DNA of 64,000 nt from Schistocephalus solidus (lineage: Eukaryota; Platyhelminthes; Cestoda; Diphyllobothriidea; Diphyllobothriidae). The position numbers were made by a program, and so were the translations under genes. The stretch's first letter is position 1, and each line of letters begins with the position of its first letter. Shown here one piece after another: positions 36,800-46,803 of the stretch. Location: assembly GCA_017591395.1 (NCBI GenBank), contig WEDG01001278.1:124001-188000 (forward strand), given 5' to 3'. The notes under the pieces are model-generated. The model had not been told where the DNA came from. It did not search any database and was given only the letters and a program-made list of their open reading frames with translations.

Positions 36800-37667
36800 T
36801 TCTTTGCTTTATGCTAGTTTCTTTTGATAATTGGAAAAAGGTTTTGGATTGGATTCAAGCCCGGACTGTTTGCAGGAATAAAAATAGATTGCAGTCCACA
36901 CGCACAGAGGCTGGCTAATGTCTAACAAGTTAGATTATCATTGTAAACGTTATCGAATTCACTACTTCTTTAGAGAGATGACCTGGAGCATTATCCTGTA
37001 AAATTATTGTGTCCATTCTGCGTCGGCATATGTCGTTATAGCGGAAGGCATCCTTTATAATGTTGAGGAACACCTTGCTATTAATAGTCTCCGTTGTCGA
37101 CAAACAGATCGGACGTTCACCAAATTTGATGGTCATCCAAACCATCAAACGTCGGCAGTTCTTGAAAGATTCTGTTGATATAGTGTGTTCTCGGGGAAGT
37201 GTTTTCCCACTTATGACCATCTGGGTTGACTTCGCTGGCTTATCTAAAAATAAGACCTCATCGCAGAAGTTAAATGCTCGTCCAGGATGAGGGCCTGTAA
37301 TCAATGTACTTCTTAGCAAATAAAAACGTTCTCTAATATGTTTCCAACTTAAAACGGCTTGATTGTGGCATTTACTTAGCGCAGTTTATATTTTTGCATC
37401 CTCTTCCTGATTATGGTTATACAGAACATCGGCAGATGTTCCCTGTGAATGGTATTAATGGGCATATCAGGATACATTTAGTGTTCAACGAATATAATTA
37501 TCGTCTTGCTTACTTGTTGACCGTTTTGGTCTACCCTGCTTTCTTCTAGGCATGGTTTGCAAAACTGAATTTTTTAAACTAAATCCGTCCTTGTTTATCG
37601 GAAAACAACGTGATTTCTCACATCTGCATTTACCTGATTTTCGTGATCGTGAACTCAAATTTTCCAT
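36800..37667 (-). pseudogene. Tc1/mariner-type transposase, inactive
   Basis: The minus-strand N-terminus (37485-37667) has PRRKQGRPKRSTSKQDDNYI, a GRPR-like linker of the Tc1 DNA-binding domain. After a frame-broken interval, 36930-37319 has FCDEVLFLDK (first catalytic Asp), MVWMTIKFGERPI, ETINSKVFLNIIKDAF and IILQDNAPGHLS (second Asp). In the next frame (about 36835-36900) lies IPANSPGLNPIQNLFPIIK. There the usual catalytic acid of SPDLNPIE is Gln and the preceding Asp is Gly. With stops, frameshifts and a lost third acid, it cannot transpose. No terminal inverted repeats were identified. Confidence 0.85.
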
Positions 37668-37796
37668 TCTCTCAATGAATATATTTAAAATTTTTCTAGC
37701 TTGAATTAATATTTTTTATAGTACCACGCACGCAAACAAGAAGGTTTGGTCCAGAAAGTGCAGTAACGTAGGAAAACTCATTAAAATCAAGAAACG

Positions 37797-40230
37797 TTGG
37801 ATTTTGCCCCGTTTCACTCAGCTTATTCTTCAATAAAGAGAACTGAACTGAAGTCTTTTTTAGTAAATGGTTTTTTGTGCCTTAGATCAGTACAACAAAC
37901 AAAATTATCAACCACAAATGTGTGCCATACTACCACATTAAATTTCGGGCATATGATATATGCTCCAATACTGCTGTCTAGTCTATTCTCCTTACTCCAA
38001 TCGAATAGTATGTATCCAGAAATATGGAAATACTCAAGCATTACACCAATCTTTTAAAACAGGAACCGATCTGATGCACAGGGCTATCGTGGTGTTCACC
38101 AACCAGCGGTAATAGCAAAAATCCTAGAAAAAAATATTTTCGAGCCAAATGCTAAACCATCTGAAAAATGCTCACCTCATACCTTCCTCTCAACACGCTT
38201 TCTTACCTAAAAAGTCATGTCAGTCCTGCCATCTCACCTTCCTTGAATTCGTTTCAAGTAACAGAGATGACGGAAACATGGTGGCTACGATATACTTTGA
38301 CCTAAAAAGCCTTCGACAAAGCCCCCCATAAAAGGCTAATACAAAAGATAATAAGTCATGGGATTAGGGCAACCCTTCTTAGCTTTCTAAAATCTTACCT
38401 TCAAAACCGATATAAGAAGTAAAATTTCTAACCATGGTCTCAGAATCATCTCATATTAGTAATGGAGTACTTAAGGGAACTATCCTAGGTCCCCTCCAAT
38501 TTCTTATATACATTCACGATTTATCCTCTATATCAAGTTCAGCTAAAACACTTTTATATGCGGATGACTTAAAACTTGCATATGCATATAACAAACATAC
38601 AGTAGCCATCGTGCATAGAAAGATTGAAAAGGATCTTAAAAAACCAAGCGAATAAAGTATTCAATGGCAAATGCCATTCTCGCCAAGCAAATGCCATCTC
38701 TAGATTCTTGGTCCAAAAAACCTTCCTCCCATAATTTTCAACGATCAAGAAATAACCGAGAGACCATCAACAAAATACATAGGTCGTAGTTAGACAAATA
38801 CTGCTGATTTATCTCCCCACGTTAAAACAAATATTACCGAAGGTCACTCGACTATGCGGATTCATTTTTAAAATTTATCCTCACCTGCCCTAAAGACACG
38901 ACTCTGCAAAATGTCTCTTTTATCTCTCCTGGATTACTGCTCAATTTTCTTTGTCATAATGCTCTTAGGTGGCCGAAAGAAACTAGAAGGCATTCAAGGA
39001 TGCTTTACCAGATCCTTATCCAAATGTAATGGCATCCAAGGCGCATACACGGAACTATACAATAGATATTGTAGCGGCCGAAGAATTTGAGGTTTGCACA
39101 CGGGCGAGTAACGCACATGTAGTCGTATAACTTGGTGCGCGTACTGAACATGGTTTCTAAGCCCCATGCCAATCACTCAAGTGCAAACTGTCATCAGAAG
39201 AAATGACGGAAATGTTGGAAATGGATTCTACTAGTAAGAAGGATAGAAAGGTGTGAAAGGACACGATAGAAAATAAGGAAGGGAGCGTTACATGTAGATA
39301 TGTCCCATATGGAGTGGGGGGAATTCTCGCATGTCCGTTGGATAAATGTTGGGGAGTACAACGCTGTGGGCAACTGTAGGGTCGGGAGGAGGGGATGCTG
39401 ATATTGAGCGGGGGACAACGACAAGATATGCGGCAACGATAACCGTGGGGACGGGGGTCAGCTTTTGAGAGTGGAAGAGGGCACCAGAATCTTCACCGAT
39501 ATTCGATCACTCCGAACCCATACTGTGTTCACGCAAAAGTCAGTCTTCAATACACTTAAACAACCTGTTGAGTCTCTTGGTGCAATACGATATGATTTTT
39601 AACCCGCCTGCATCAGAAGACGCCAAAAATATCTCACCTTTCTGTTTAAAACCACACATGACTAAGATATTCTCAGAATGACTAGACTAACAAATAATAT
39701 CGACCCCAGAGACACTAGACATAGCGAAAATATTATAAAAATTCCTAAATTAAAAAAGGCCAAACAATCCAACTTCTATTCCATAAGATACGTGACAATA
39801 TAGAATGCCCTGTGAAGTTCTATTAGAAAAACTCGAACCCTACTAGAATATAAAATAAAAATCAAACGCTATCTATAAAATAATACCATACATACATTTT
39901 CGAGTCAGTTCTTTAACGTAGAATTCGGACCGAAAGTGATCTGATAACGCCGAATTCGGGAATCAACATTTACACATGCGTATTTTGAGTTCATTTTATG
40001 GTGCGACGTATCCTTCGACACGCCTGTCGGTGATAGCTACTTCAATTCTGAGTCCTCCCGATGAGCTGCCGTCTATCTGCACCCAGAAGTAAAGCTAACA
40101 CTCCAAACGTACTTTGCGTGCGCTTCTGATGACGGCGATAGACATTTCACTAGAATTGGATACTCAGGCCAGAAGTTCCCACGAGTAGTTATTTCATGCC
40201 ATTTCTGAACCTTCTACGATGACCTGTAAT
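37797..40230 (+). pseudogene. family E retrotransposon, RT and 3' UTR, split by an insertion
   Basis: RT blocks in changing frames: PEIWKYSSITPIF, YRGVHQPAVIAKILEKNIF, QSCHLTFLEFVSSNRDDGNM, IYFDLKSL, SNGVLKGTILGPLQFLIYIH and LLYADDLKLAYAY (YADD intact, about 38560). The 3' half matches 930-1996 (-), including SMANAILAKQMPSL, YADSFLKFILTCPKDTTLQN and the 3' UTR to about 40230. The C-terminal domain is interrupted at YNRY by a 519-bp LTR-like sequence (39070-39588) and resumes beyond it. Multiple stops make it dead. Confidence 0.8.
39070..39588. mobile_element. LTR-like 519-bp insertion
   Basis: Begins TGTAGCGGCCGA and ends near GGTGCAATAC, flanked by GATAT at 39065-39069 and 39589-39593. The flanks join into the uninterrupted family E sequence seen at 930-1996, so both borders are defined by an empty-site comparison. 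A second copy lies at 40840-41361. The TG start and short duplication suit a solo LTR or similar element, but a CA end is not exact in this copy. A minus-strand frame (39194-39436) is shared only because the sequences are copies. Confidence 0.7.
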
Positions 40231-40839
40231 GCATACAGAGAGTGACAATCCACTTAGAGGACTAATCACCTGGTTTTGTGGTACGCTTTCTGGGTACGAG
40301 CAAGCCATAACTGGTGGTTGGTGATCTACAAGACTCTTAAATGCCTATTATCTGGCTATACGCAAGGGCTCTCAATTTAATGATTTCTATATCCGTTATC
40401 TAAAAGCAGCTTTTATATACTAGTAAAACTAATTAAAAAAATTTATGATAATTTTACATTTTCAAATGTTTTCCGATAGTGTCTTTATTTTTATACATAA
40501 TTTTATGATTGTTAACGAATTTGCTTTGAAACAAATTTTCAATTTTTTTTATCTCTGCCTGTAAGGCGCATTTTTTGCGTTTTTAGCATCATATATGATC
40601 TACATTATTTGAATGCGCGACAAGCGTGATGCCTAGGCTTTGATCTTGCTTTATAAAACGAATAGTACTAGTTGTTTCATAAAGCTATATCAAACCTGGT
40701 CAACACTGTATTAACAAATACAAATATGACGACGTAGTACAGCATTGAACGATTATTATCGTTGAACTTACTTACTCCTAATCGATTTCCACCTTCATTT
40801 AGTGATCAGTTTAACTAAGTCTTATTAGTCAGCAGACCC
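40231..40839. other. no gene recognised
   Basis: AT-rich DNA between the family E copy and the second LTR-like copy. Nothing was recognised. Confidence 0.4.
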
Positions 40840-41361
40840 TGTAGCGGCCGAGGACTTCGAGGTTGTCACACACACGGACAAGTAACGCACCTGTAATCTT
40901 TATTAGACGATGCGCGTATTGAACAGGGTCCCTAAGCACCATGCCGATCACTCAAACGCAACAGTCTTTAGAAGGAACGGCAGAAATGTCGGAAATGGAT
41001 TCTACTAGTAAGAAGGATAGAAAGGTGTGAAAGGACACGATAGAAAATAAGGAAGGGAGCGTTACATTTAGATATGTCCCGTATGGAGGGGGGGAATTCT
41101 CGCATGTCCGTTGGATAAATGTTGGGGAGTAGAACCCTGTGGGCAGCTGCAGGGTTGGGACGAGTGGATGCTGCAATTGAGCGGGGGACAATGACAAGAT
41201 ATGCGGCAACGATAACCGTGGGGACGGGGGTCAGCGTTTGAGAGTGGAAGAAAGCACCGGCATCTTCACCGACATTCCATCACTCCATTCCCATCCAGGA
41301 TTCGCGCGAAAAGTGCATCCAGTGCATTTAAACAATTCTGTCGGAACTGTGGTTCGTTACA
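40840..41361. mobile_element. LTR-like insertion, second copy
   Basis: Same orientation as 39070-39588 and roughly 85% alike by eye. It starts TGTAGCGGCCGA and ends ...GTTACA, so the ends are TG and CA. ACCC occurs on both sides (40836-40839 and 41362-41365) as a candidate 4-bp target duplication. No internal gag/pol was found, consistent with a solo LTR. Confidence 0.65.
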
Positions 41362-41774
41362 ACCCCACACATGAATCGACTGCGCTCGCATTTAATTGGA
41401 AGTGCCTTTCCCTTCAAATCGACCGCAGAAGTTTCTACTTCTGTCGAATGAATACGCTCGAAGTTCTGTAACAGACTATTCTTGACCCTTAACATTCGTA
41501 CCCAGATACATTCATCCACATTCTGTATAGTTGTTTTATTTTAAAATTTTACTATTTCTACACCTTGGAATGCAGGTTTTTTACTTAAAACAAACTCCTC
41601 CTTTGGAACACTGCTATTTAAGCATACAACGAAAACAAAGCCTAAGTGGTTACTGAAAATAGGAGTTTGATTTAGGTTTTTTTCTGTGCTCTAAGGATTT
41701 GACGGTGCCCAATAAGTGTTCAATCAATAAACTACTTATATCATATTTATATTGACGTTTCATCATTTCATTCT
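41362..41774. other. no gene recognised
   Basis: AT-rich DNA upstream of the Penelope-like remnant. A 5' region of that element could lie here but no motif was seen. Confidence 0.35.
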
Positions 41775-43020
41775 GAACTGCTAGCGTAGTTTTAGCCTTA
41801 TCTACCCACGCCTACGTCACTGATGTACCTGCCGATGCTTTACTCCAACTCCTAGACCTTTGTCTAGAAACCAATGTTTCCTTCTCCGGCCAATGCTATC
41901 AACAACTTAAAGGAGACCCTATGGGGTTACCCATATCCGGCTTCCTGGCTGAAGCCGTAATGCAGAAATTGGAATCGATAGCTCTCCCTGGTGTTAAACC
42001 AAAATTGTGGTTGCGATAAGTTGATGATACATTTGTCATCGTCAAGAAAGAACTATTAGATCTGCTCCACAAAAATCTAAACTGAAAATTTCCAGGAATT
42101 GAATTTACGTTCGAGACGGAAGCTGATGGACAACTCCCATTTCTGGATGTCCTCGTACATCGGAAAACTGATGGATCACTCCACACCTCAGTTTACCACA
42201 AAGAAACATATTCTGAGGTCATCCTACACTTTCAGAGTAATCATCCTATCTCTCACGAAAGGAGTTCTGACTCCAGCCTCCTAAATCGAGCCAAAACACA
42301 CTGATCTGATGAAGAAAGTTATCGAGCAGAAATGAAATACCTCTAACTTGTTCTCTAAAAATGGATACCCCGTGACTTCGTGTATCGATGTCTAAAGCGA
42401 CAAGAATCCAAAGAGAAAGGTATTTCAAACAACACGGCCACCCAGGCACCCTAAACAATGACCTGGCGAACTCTTTCATACATTAAAAATGTATCTGAGC
42501 TTGTCGAAAGACAGCTTAAAAAACACCAGATACAAGTAGCACACCACCCTACATCTACTTTACGCTCCCAGCTTGTACACCCTAAGGACAGGGTTAGCTA
42601 CCTTCATAAACAAAGGTGTTGTCTACAAAATTCCACGTTCCAGTTGTAATGCCGTTTATTGTGGCCAAACTGGGAAATCTGTCTCAACCCGCCTACACGA
42701 ACATCAGTTGGCGGTTAGAAGACGAGACCATTTATCCCAAGTGGCTATGCATACACTGGAAACCGGACATAAATTTGCATGGGAAAAAACACGGATTGTT
42801 GGCATCTGCCCAATCAGAAAAGGCCGTTAATTCCTGGAAGCAATGCACTCAGATGAGGCATGCATCAACCGGCATATCGATTTGGATGCCACATACAAAA
42901 TCGTTAAAGAAAAATTCAAACGCGCACAACCAATCACGACGGGATGACGAAATACACTCAAAGCCTATTGGTTCGGATTTTGCCCAATCTCAGAATCCTT
43001 TGTTTAACACGGTTAATTGA
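41775..43020 (+). pseudogene. Penelope-like element, RT and endonuclease remnant
   Basis: The reading frame from about 41821 gives a stretch with SFSGQCYQQLKGDPMGLPIS, then AEAVMQKLESIALPGVKP, W-LR-stop-VDDTFVIVKKELL and FTFETEADGQLPFLDVLV. GDPMGLP, the (R)xVDD palm and PFLDVLV are Penelope-type RT motifs rather than CR1-type ones. In-frame stops at the palm Tyr position and at several later points show decay. The RT is followed by a GIY-YIG domain (42573-42830), the order seen in endonuclease-positive Penelope-like elements. These use the nick made by GIY-YIG to prime copying (family knowledge). Confidence 0.85.
42573..42830 (+). pseudogene. GIY-YIG endonuclease domain of the Penelope-like element
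   Basis: The 85-codon frame has INKGVVYKIPRSSCNAVYCG, where VYKI stands for GIY and YCGQTGK for YIG. STRLHEHQLAVRRRDHLSQV follows with the catalytic Arg and His region, and then HTLETGHKFAWEKTRIVG. A preceding frame (42458-42649) supplies the linker VERQLKKHQIQVAHHP. The domain is complete as seen but is separated from the RT by frame changes. It may still be read as a fragment, but a functional protein is unlikely. Confidence 0.85.
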
Positions 43021-43046
43021 TTAATTGTTCCTGTACACTGCCCGTA

Positions 43047-43090
43047 GTCTGACGACGAGCTGGGGACCAGTCTCGAAAATTTACGCATTA
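43047..43090 (+). ncRNA. hammerhead-like motif in Penelope-like 3' region, degenerate
   Basis: CTGACGA is followed by a GAGCTGG / CCAGTCTC stem (one bulge) and then GAAAA: the order CUGANGA, stem II, GAAA of a hammerhead. Stem III and stem I are not convincing. Penelope-like elements are known to carry hammerhead motifs, so this may be a decayed one. Confidence 0.3.
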
Positions 43091-43156
43091 AAGTTTCTAT
43101 TTTTTCCTAAAGAATTTCTTCTTTTCTATTGAATATCTTGAGATGCCTCTTTTTCA

Positions 43157-43182
43157 ATATATATATATATATATATATATAT
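43157..43182. repeat. (AT)n microsatellite
   Basis: An uninterrupted AT dinucleotide run at the 3' border (minus-strand sense) of the SINE-like dimer. Confidence 0.9.
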
Positions 43183-43318
43183 GATAGTGTGGGGCTCACC
43201 GATCTGGTTAAAGAACATGCATGTTCCGTTGTGCCCTGGAGCTCAGACGAGAGCCCTCGCAGGCGGTCGCATAGCGACGTGTAGCATATGATGGAATGGA
43301 ACAGACAAAGACAAGGGA

Positions 43319-43363
43319 GACCGGAATGGCCATTTCTGGCTTATTAGCCGTCATCAGCCAGTC
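43319..43363 (-). ncRNA. hammerhead ribozyme, SINE copy 1
   Basis: On the minus strand: stem I 5' strand GACTGG, core CTGATGA (43351-43357), stem II GGCT/AGCC with loop AATA, GAAA (43333-43336), stem III half-sites within palindromic ATGGCCAT, predicted cleavage after the U of AUU, then stem I 3' strand CCGGTC. Stem I is six pairs with one G-U. All invariant core bases are present. The 10.1-11.1 pair is a C-A mismatch. Stem III is self-complementary, so a single molecule can form only about two pairs while two molecules can form a dimer. Confidence 0.8.
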
Positions 43364-43382
43364 ATACCCAATCCCAAGTGTG

Positions 43383-43452
43383 GCACACCTCGGATTCGAA
43401 CCCGCGACCTTTGGTGTTTGAGTCAAGCGCTCTACCATTGAGCCACGGGCTC
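43383..43452 (-). repeat. tRNA-like head of the hammerhead SINE
   Basis: Minus-strand A-box TGGCTCAATGG (43435-43445) and B-box GGTTCGAATCC (43392-43402), with a perfect four-pair D arm (GCTC/GAGC). The T stem and anticodon arm are poorly paired, so this serves as a Pol III promoter rather than a tRNA. Confidence 0.7.
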
Positions 43453-43620
43453 GTTGTTTTGTCGGTTGTGATCGGGATTATGATGATAGTGTGGGGCTCA
43501 CCGATCTGGTTAAAGAACATGCATGTTCCGTTGTGCCCTGGAGCTCAGACTAGAGCCCTCGCAGGCGGTCGCATAGTGACGTGTAGCATATGATGGAATG
43601 GAACCGACAAAGACAAGGGA

Positions 43621-43665
43621 GACCGGAATGGCCATTTCTGGCTTATTAGCCGTCATCAGCCAGTC
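43621..43665 (-). ncRNA. hammerhead ribozyme, SINE copy 2
   Basis: Identical over 45 nt to the motif at 43319-43363 and exactly 302 bp away. The tRNA-like head that should precede it is absent; a TA run takes its place. Confidence 0.8.
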
Positions 43666-43680
43666 ATACCCAATCCCAAG

Positions 43681-43697
43681 TATATATATATATATAT
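43681..43697. repeat. (TA)n microsatellite
   Basis: A TA run separating the SINE dimer from the third hammerhead. A further run lies at 43845-43856, so the 150 bp between them are framed by TA repeats. Confidence 0.85.
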
Positions 43698-43742
43698 GGC
43701 AAAGACGTTATACCGTACTTCCGACATAGATACTAGCTAAAA

Positions 43743-43815
43743 GCCCAGACACGTGTTTCGCCGATGTTTCTGCTGCTGTGTGACACAGCAACGAGGGGTT
43801 CGGCTCCTCAGTGGG
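43743..43815 (-). ncRNA. hammerhead ribozyme with extended stem II
   Basis: Minus strand: stem I 5' strand CCCA, core CTGAGGA (position 7 may be any base), stem II GCCGA/TCGGC, GAAA, palindromic stem III ACACGTGT, cleavage after C in GTGTC, then stem I 3' strand TGGG. Inside the stem II loop lies a further perfect 7-bp hairpin, TGCTGTG/CACAGCA (plus 43774-43790). Every invariant base is present and the closing 10.1-11.1 pair is the usual G-C. Sequence around it is unlike the neighbouring SINE, so it belongs to another element, possibly a Penelope-like terminal region. Confidence 0.85.
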
Positions 43816-43871
43816 TCCCCCAGCGTTCTCTATGCGTTTTCTGGTATATATATATATTGATCAAACGCAAA

Positions 43872-44727
43872 AATGGAGGAAGTGATTGTGGATTTAAGGA
43901 AACTCCTGATGCAAAATATTGACGGACAGGAAGAGATTACTGCGGTAGAGCAAAAAAGTTAAAGTGCAAAACGCAAGCACTTCAAGATAATTCAGTCTTA
44001 GAAGCTTCTGCATTTATGGATTGCAACGCGGTAAATGCCAAATTAGATAACAGCAATATCAGGACAACTTCAATAGTGCCTCTTCCAAAGGCAGTGCCCA
44101 CTTCAAACTCAACTTCTGTCAGCCATTCCAGTACTTATAAAAAGCCCTTAGTTAAGAGCGAAAAAACCAACGCGTGGCAAGATAGAATTGGGAAACACCA
44201 CAACAGGAGTATAAAGTTAAAAGTTATGAATCCCCCGGTCATTCAGAGGAAAATATGGTCAGCAGTGTACGGAGAGCGCCCTAGATCGAGAGAATTGCGT
44301 AGTTATCCAGGGTTTACCTGAATCAAAGTCTCCTACCTCGGGGAAAGGATCTCCACTGACCTTTCGATGTTTCAGCACCTGATGAACGACAAACTTCACT
44401 CGGGAGAGAAGTTAACCGTTCGCGCAGCTTTCAGGATCAGAAAAAAGGATATTGAACAGTCAGAAACTGTGAGACCACAGCCTATAAAAATTGTCACGGA
44501 CAACAAGGAAGAGGCTAAGCTATATTTCTCTGGAAAGACCAACCTTCGAAACTCTCATTAGCAGGTTTTTTTAGCCGGACTACTCTCCAGTAGAAAATCT
44601 GAATCACCGTGAATTACTGATGAAATTGAAGAGGAGACTTGCAGCTGGAGAGAACAGCCTGATTATTTGCAGAGAATGCATAATAAAGAGAAACGCGGCA
44701 AGGTCAAGGTCAAGGCGTGCAGCTCGT
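43872..44727 (+). pseudogene. CR1-group ORF1 remnant
   Basis: Starts near MEEVIVDLRKLLMQNIDGQE. The 44367-44561 frame has KLTVRAAFRIRKKDIEQSET, RPQPIKIVTDNKEEAKLYF and KTNLRNSH. A frame change then gives DYSPVENLNHRELLMKLKRR, LAAGENSLIICRECIIKRNA and a basic RSRSRRAAR end. This is the RRM-like ORF1 arrangement of families B and C here. No endonuclease follows on this strand before the next element, so only ORF1 was kept. Confidence 0.7.
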
Positions 44728-45064
44728 TTTTGAAAGCTAAATGAAAGTTCTAATATTTTCAGGATTTCCTTATCCAAAGCTTAAATTACTTACTGATATT
44801 TTGATAAAAACTTTGCACTTTTAACACTCTATCAACTGCTTATACCTGTGGTGCTCGTCCACTTCTACAGGCGTGAACATTTAGAGTCAACGTTTTCACC
44901 CTATATAGCCTCGTTATTAGTCAGGTGGATCTGTTATACTAAGAAGTTTTCTCAAGCACGTATATAGGTTCCTTAGTTAAAATTTTTGGAAAAAAATATT
45001 TGTCGCAGAATATTATTCGCCTGATTTTTCCTAAGTTTGACCAAATTAAAGCCTCCTAGCAAAA
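44728..45064. other. no gene recognised
   Basis: AT-rich DNA between two ORF1 remnants. Nothing was recognised. Confidence 0.4.
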
Positions 45065-46255
45065 ATGAGAACGGAAATCTCAGCTCGTCGCAAGCTCTCA
45101 GTCATTGCACCGAAGCGTTGCTGGTTGCATCAAGTAGTCACAGCAGTGATATGCATATGCAACCAATCGTTAAAGCTAAGCAGCTTGATCTCTCTGCTTG
45201 ATTTTATGTTAAAGTTTGGATCAGTTCTCTTTATACTGGGGAACTTATTCGACGGTGACATCTCTGCTCTTCCCTCTCAGGAATGTCAGCGTCTGGATTC
45301 TCTCGTCCATTTGGTTGCCAGTGAAACATCAGACCGACAGAAACGAAATTATAATTTTCTTTTTAAAAATGTTTCCCGGGACAGACGACCCATTGACGTT
45401 GCTGTAGACTTCCTGCACTCGTGCGGTTTAAACTACAAAATAGCGGAAGCCAAACGCCTCTCCTCACGTAGCAAACATCCACCTATATTAGTCACCCTTT
45501 TTCACCAATCGAGGTGGACCCCATTTTTGCACAATGAGGTCACATTTCTCGTTATCTAGAAGTTGCGAAATGTTTCCCTTGTCGGAATCTTACACCGATA
45601 GAGCGAAGGAATGTGGCTCCCCTATTGCATAGGTCTTCGGCCTCTCAATCCATTATCCATAAGTCTGATCATGGCTATGCAAACCATAACGAGACGGTAC
45701 AGCAATCTCCTATAGTGCCCGGTTCAAAAACCTCCTTAACTTCAACTCCCACTCTTCTTTCAACGAATCCATTAACGCTTTCTTCTTCACGAATAAGAAT
45801 TTCCAACGCAGTAGCTATCAGCCATATCGTAAGCCCACCTTTAATGTCATTAACTCCGTCTAAAGTGCCCAAGATCGACTGCTTCTCCGTTTAAACGTAG
45901 TTTTCCTTGTATTCCTAATGTTGACTTAGTCAACAAAACTGGGTCAAGTCCGCCTCGTTCCCATTCCACGCTATCCACTCCAGTCTCAGCTGTCCAATCT
46001 ACTAAACTTATCAATAACCTGGGAAAGTCAAAGTATGCTCCAAAATAAGTTCCAAAAAGAAAAATGTCATTAAAGTTGGGAAACCTCCTAACCCTCCAGC
46101 ATCTACCATACATACCATAAATTTGCTTAGCAATTATCCCAACCAATCAACTTCTCAGGCTTCCCCATTATGTAACTCTACCCCTTACGGTAACAGTTTT
46201 CCAAAACAATTTCGTTACCGACCCGTATTAGATACGCGACGAATCCCAAATTAAT
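45065..46255 (+). pseudogene. family A ORF1, N-terminal and middle part
   Basis: The frame 45065-45559 (164 codons) has FDGDISALPSQECQRLDSLV, ASETSDRQKRNYNFLFKNVS and PIDVAVDFLHSCGLNYKIAE. A decayed parallel lies at 30330-30660, so this stretch belongs to the repeat family. The frame 45613-45894 is rich in Ser, Thr and Pro. I do not recognise a domain; DRQKRNYNFLFKN could belong to the helical ORF1 type. The segment after 45900 is broken by stops. The assignment as ORF1 rests on position and the parallel copy. Confidence 0.55.
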
Positions 46256-46338
46256 AACGCCCAAGTGAGAACAAGACAGTAAGGCGAAGAGTTTGGGAAT
46301 TATTTGTAACTATAAATTGGAATTCTATTGGGGCTTGG

Positions 46339-46421
46339 TCCTGGGAGGATCCTTTGGTGGGGATTGGCTGTCCTGGGAGAATCCTTTGGTAGGGATTGGC
46401 TGTCCTGGGGAGATCTTCGGG
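46339..46421. repeat. 32-bp minisatellite, about 2.6 copies
   Basis: TCCTGGGAGGATCCTTTGGT-type units begin at 46339, 46371 and 46403. They lie in the GC-richer segment that separates the two ORF1 parts of the family A copy. Confidence 0.75.
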
Positions 46422-46642
46422 AGGTCCGTGAAGAAGGAGAGGCGATGGCTGGAGAAGCGTCAGAGAGCGGTCTCCGGTCCAAAGTGATGAGCCTCAATTC
46501 TCCTCAGTATTTATGTCATGTTCTCCAGACGATTTGATAGGTAAACATAGAATAGACCAATGGGTATGCGAAAATCATACGTTGTAGATCGAAAAGAACC
46601 AATAGGGTTAAGAGGTAAGATTTTATAGACTTCCGGGCTGGC

Positions 46643-46700
46643 GCTAGTAATCTGGGCTACTAGAGTAATCTGCTAGTAATTTGGGCTATTAGAGAAAATT
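46643..46700. repeat. 29-bp direct repeat, two copies
   Basis: GCTAGTAATCTGGGCTACTA and its variant begin at 46643 and 46672. Confidence 0.65.
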
Positions 46701-46803
46701 GAGAAACTTTGATTCCATCTTACATTGCCCCCTCCTGCGTTAAGTTTTTGCTGTTCTCAGCGAGCTCAATGTCATTTCGCAAACGCACGGAGTCCCTTGA
46801 ATT

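Larger units (their letters stand above)
43183..43680 (-). mobile_element. hammerhead-bearing SINE-like element, tandem dimer
   Basis: Two direct copies with a period of exactly 302 bp (GATAGTGTGG at 43183 and 43485), differing at three positions over 196 bp. On the minus strand each unit runs: tRNA-like head (kept only in the lower copy), hammerhead ribozyme, then a roughly 130-bp body ending CCACACTATC. AT/TA runs flank the dimer on both sides. Schistosome Sm-alpha has the same idea of a Pol III head plus a hammerhead (family knowledge). Self-cleavage of a dimeric transcript would release a 302-nt monomer (inference). A minus-strand frame over this region is not a gene. Confidence 0.8.

Noticed and set aside
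39194..39436. Minus-strand frame also found at 40952-41209
   Set aside because: Conserved only because both lie in copies of the same LTR-like sequence; no domain, differing C-termini.
43208..43438. 76-codon minus-strand frame over the SINE
   Set aside because: Covers the hammerhead and tRNA-like head, which explain the sequence better.
43155..43860. CRISPR-like or phage-type direct repeat array
   Set aside because: The repeats are a SINE dimer with microsatellites in a eukaryotic genome; no spacer pattern.
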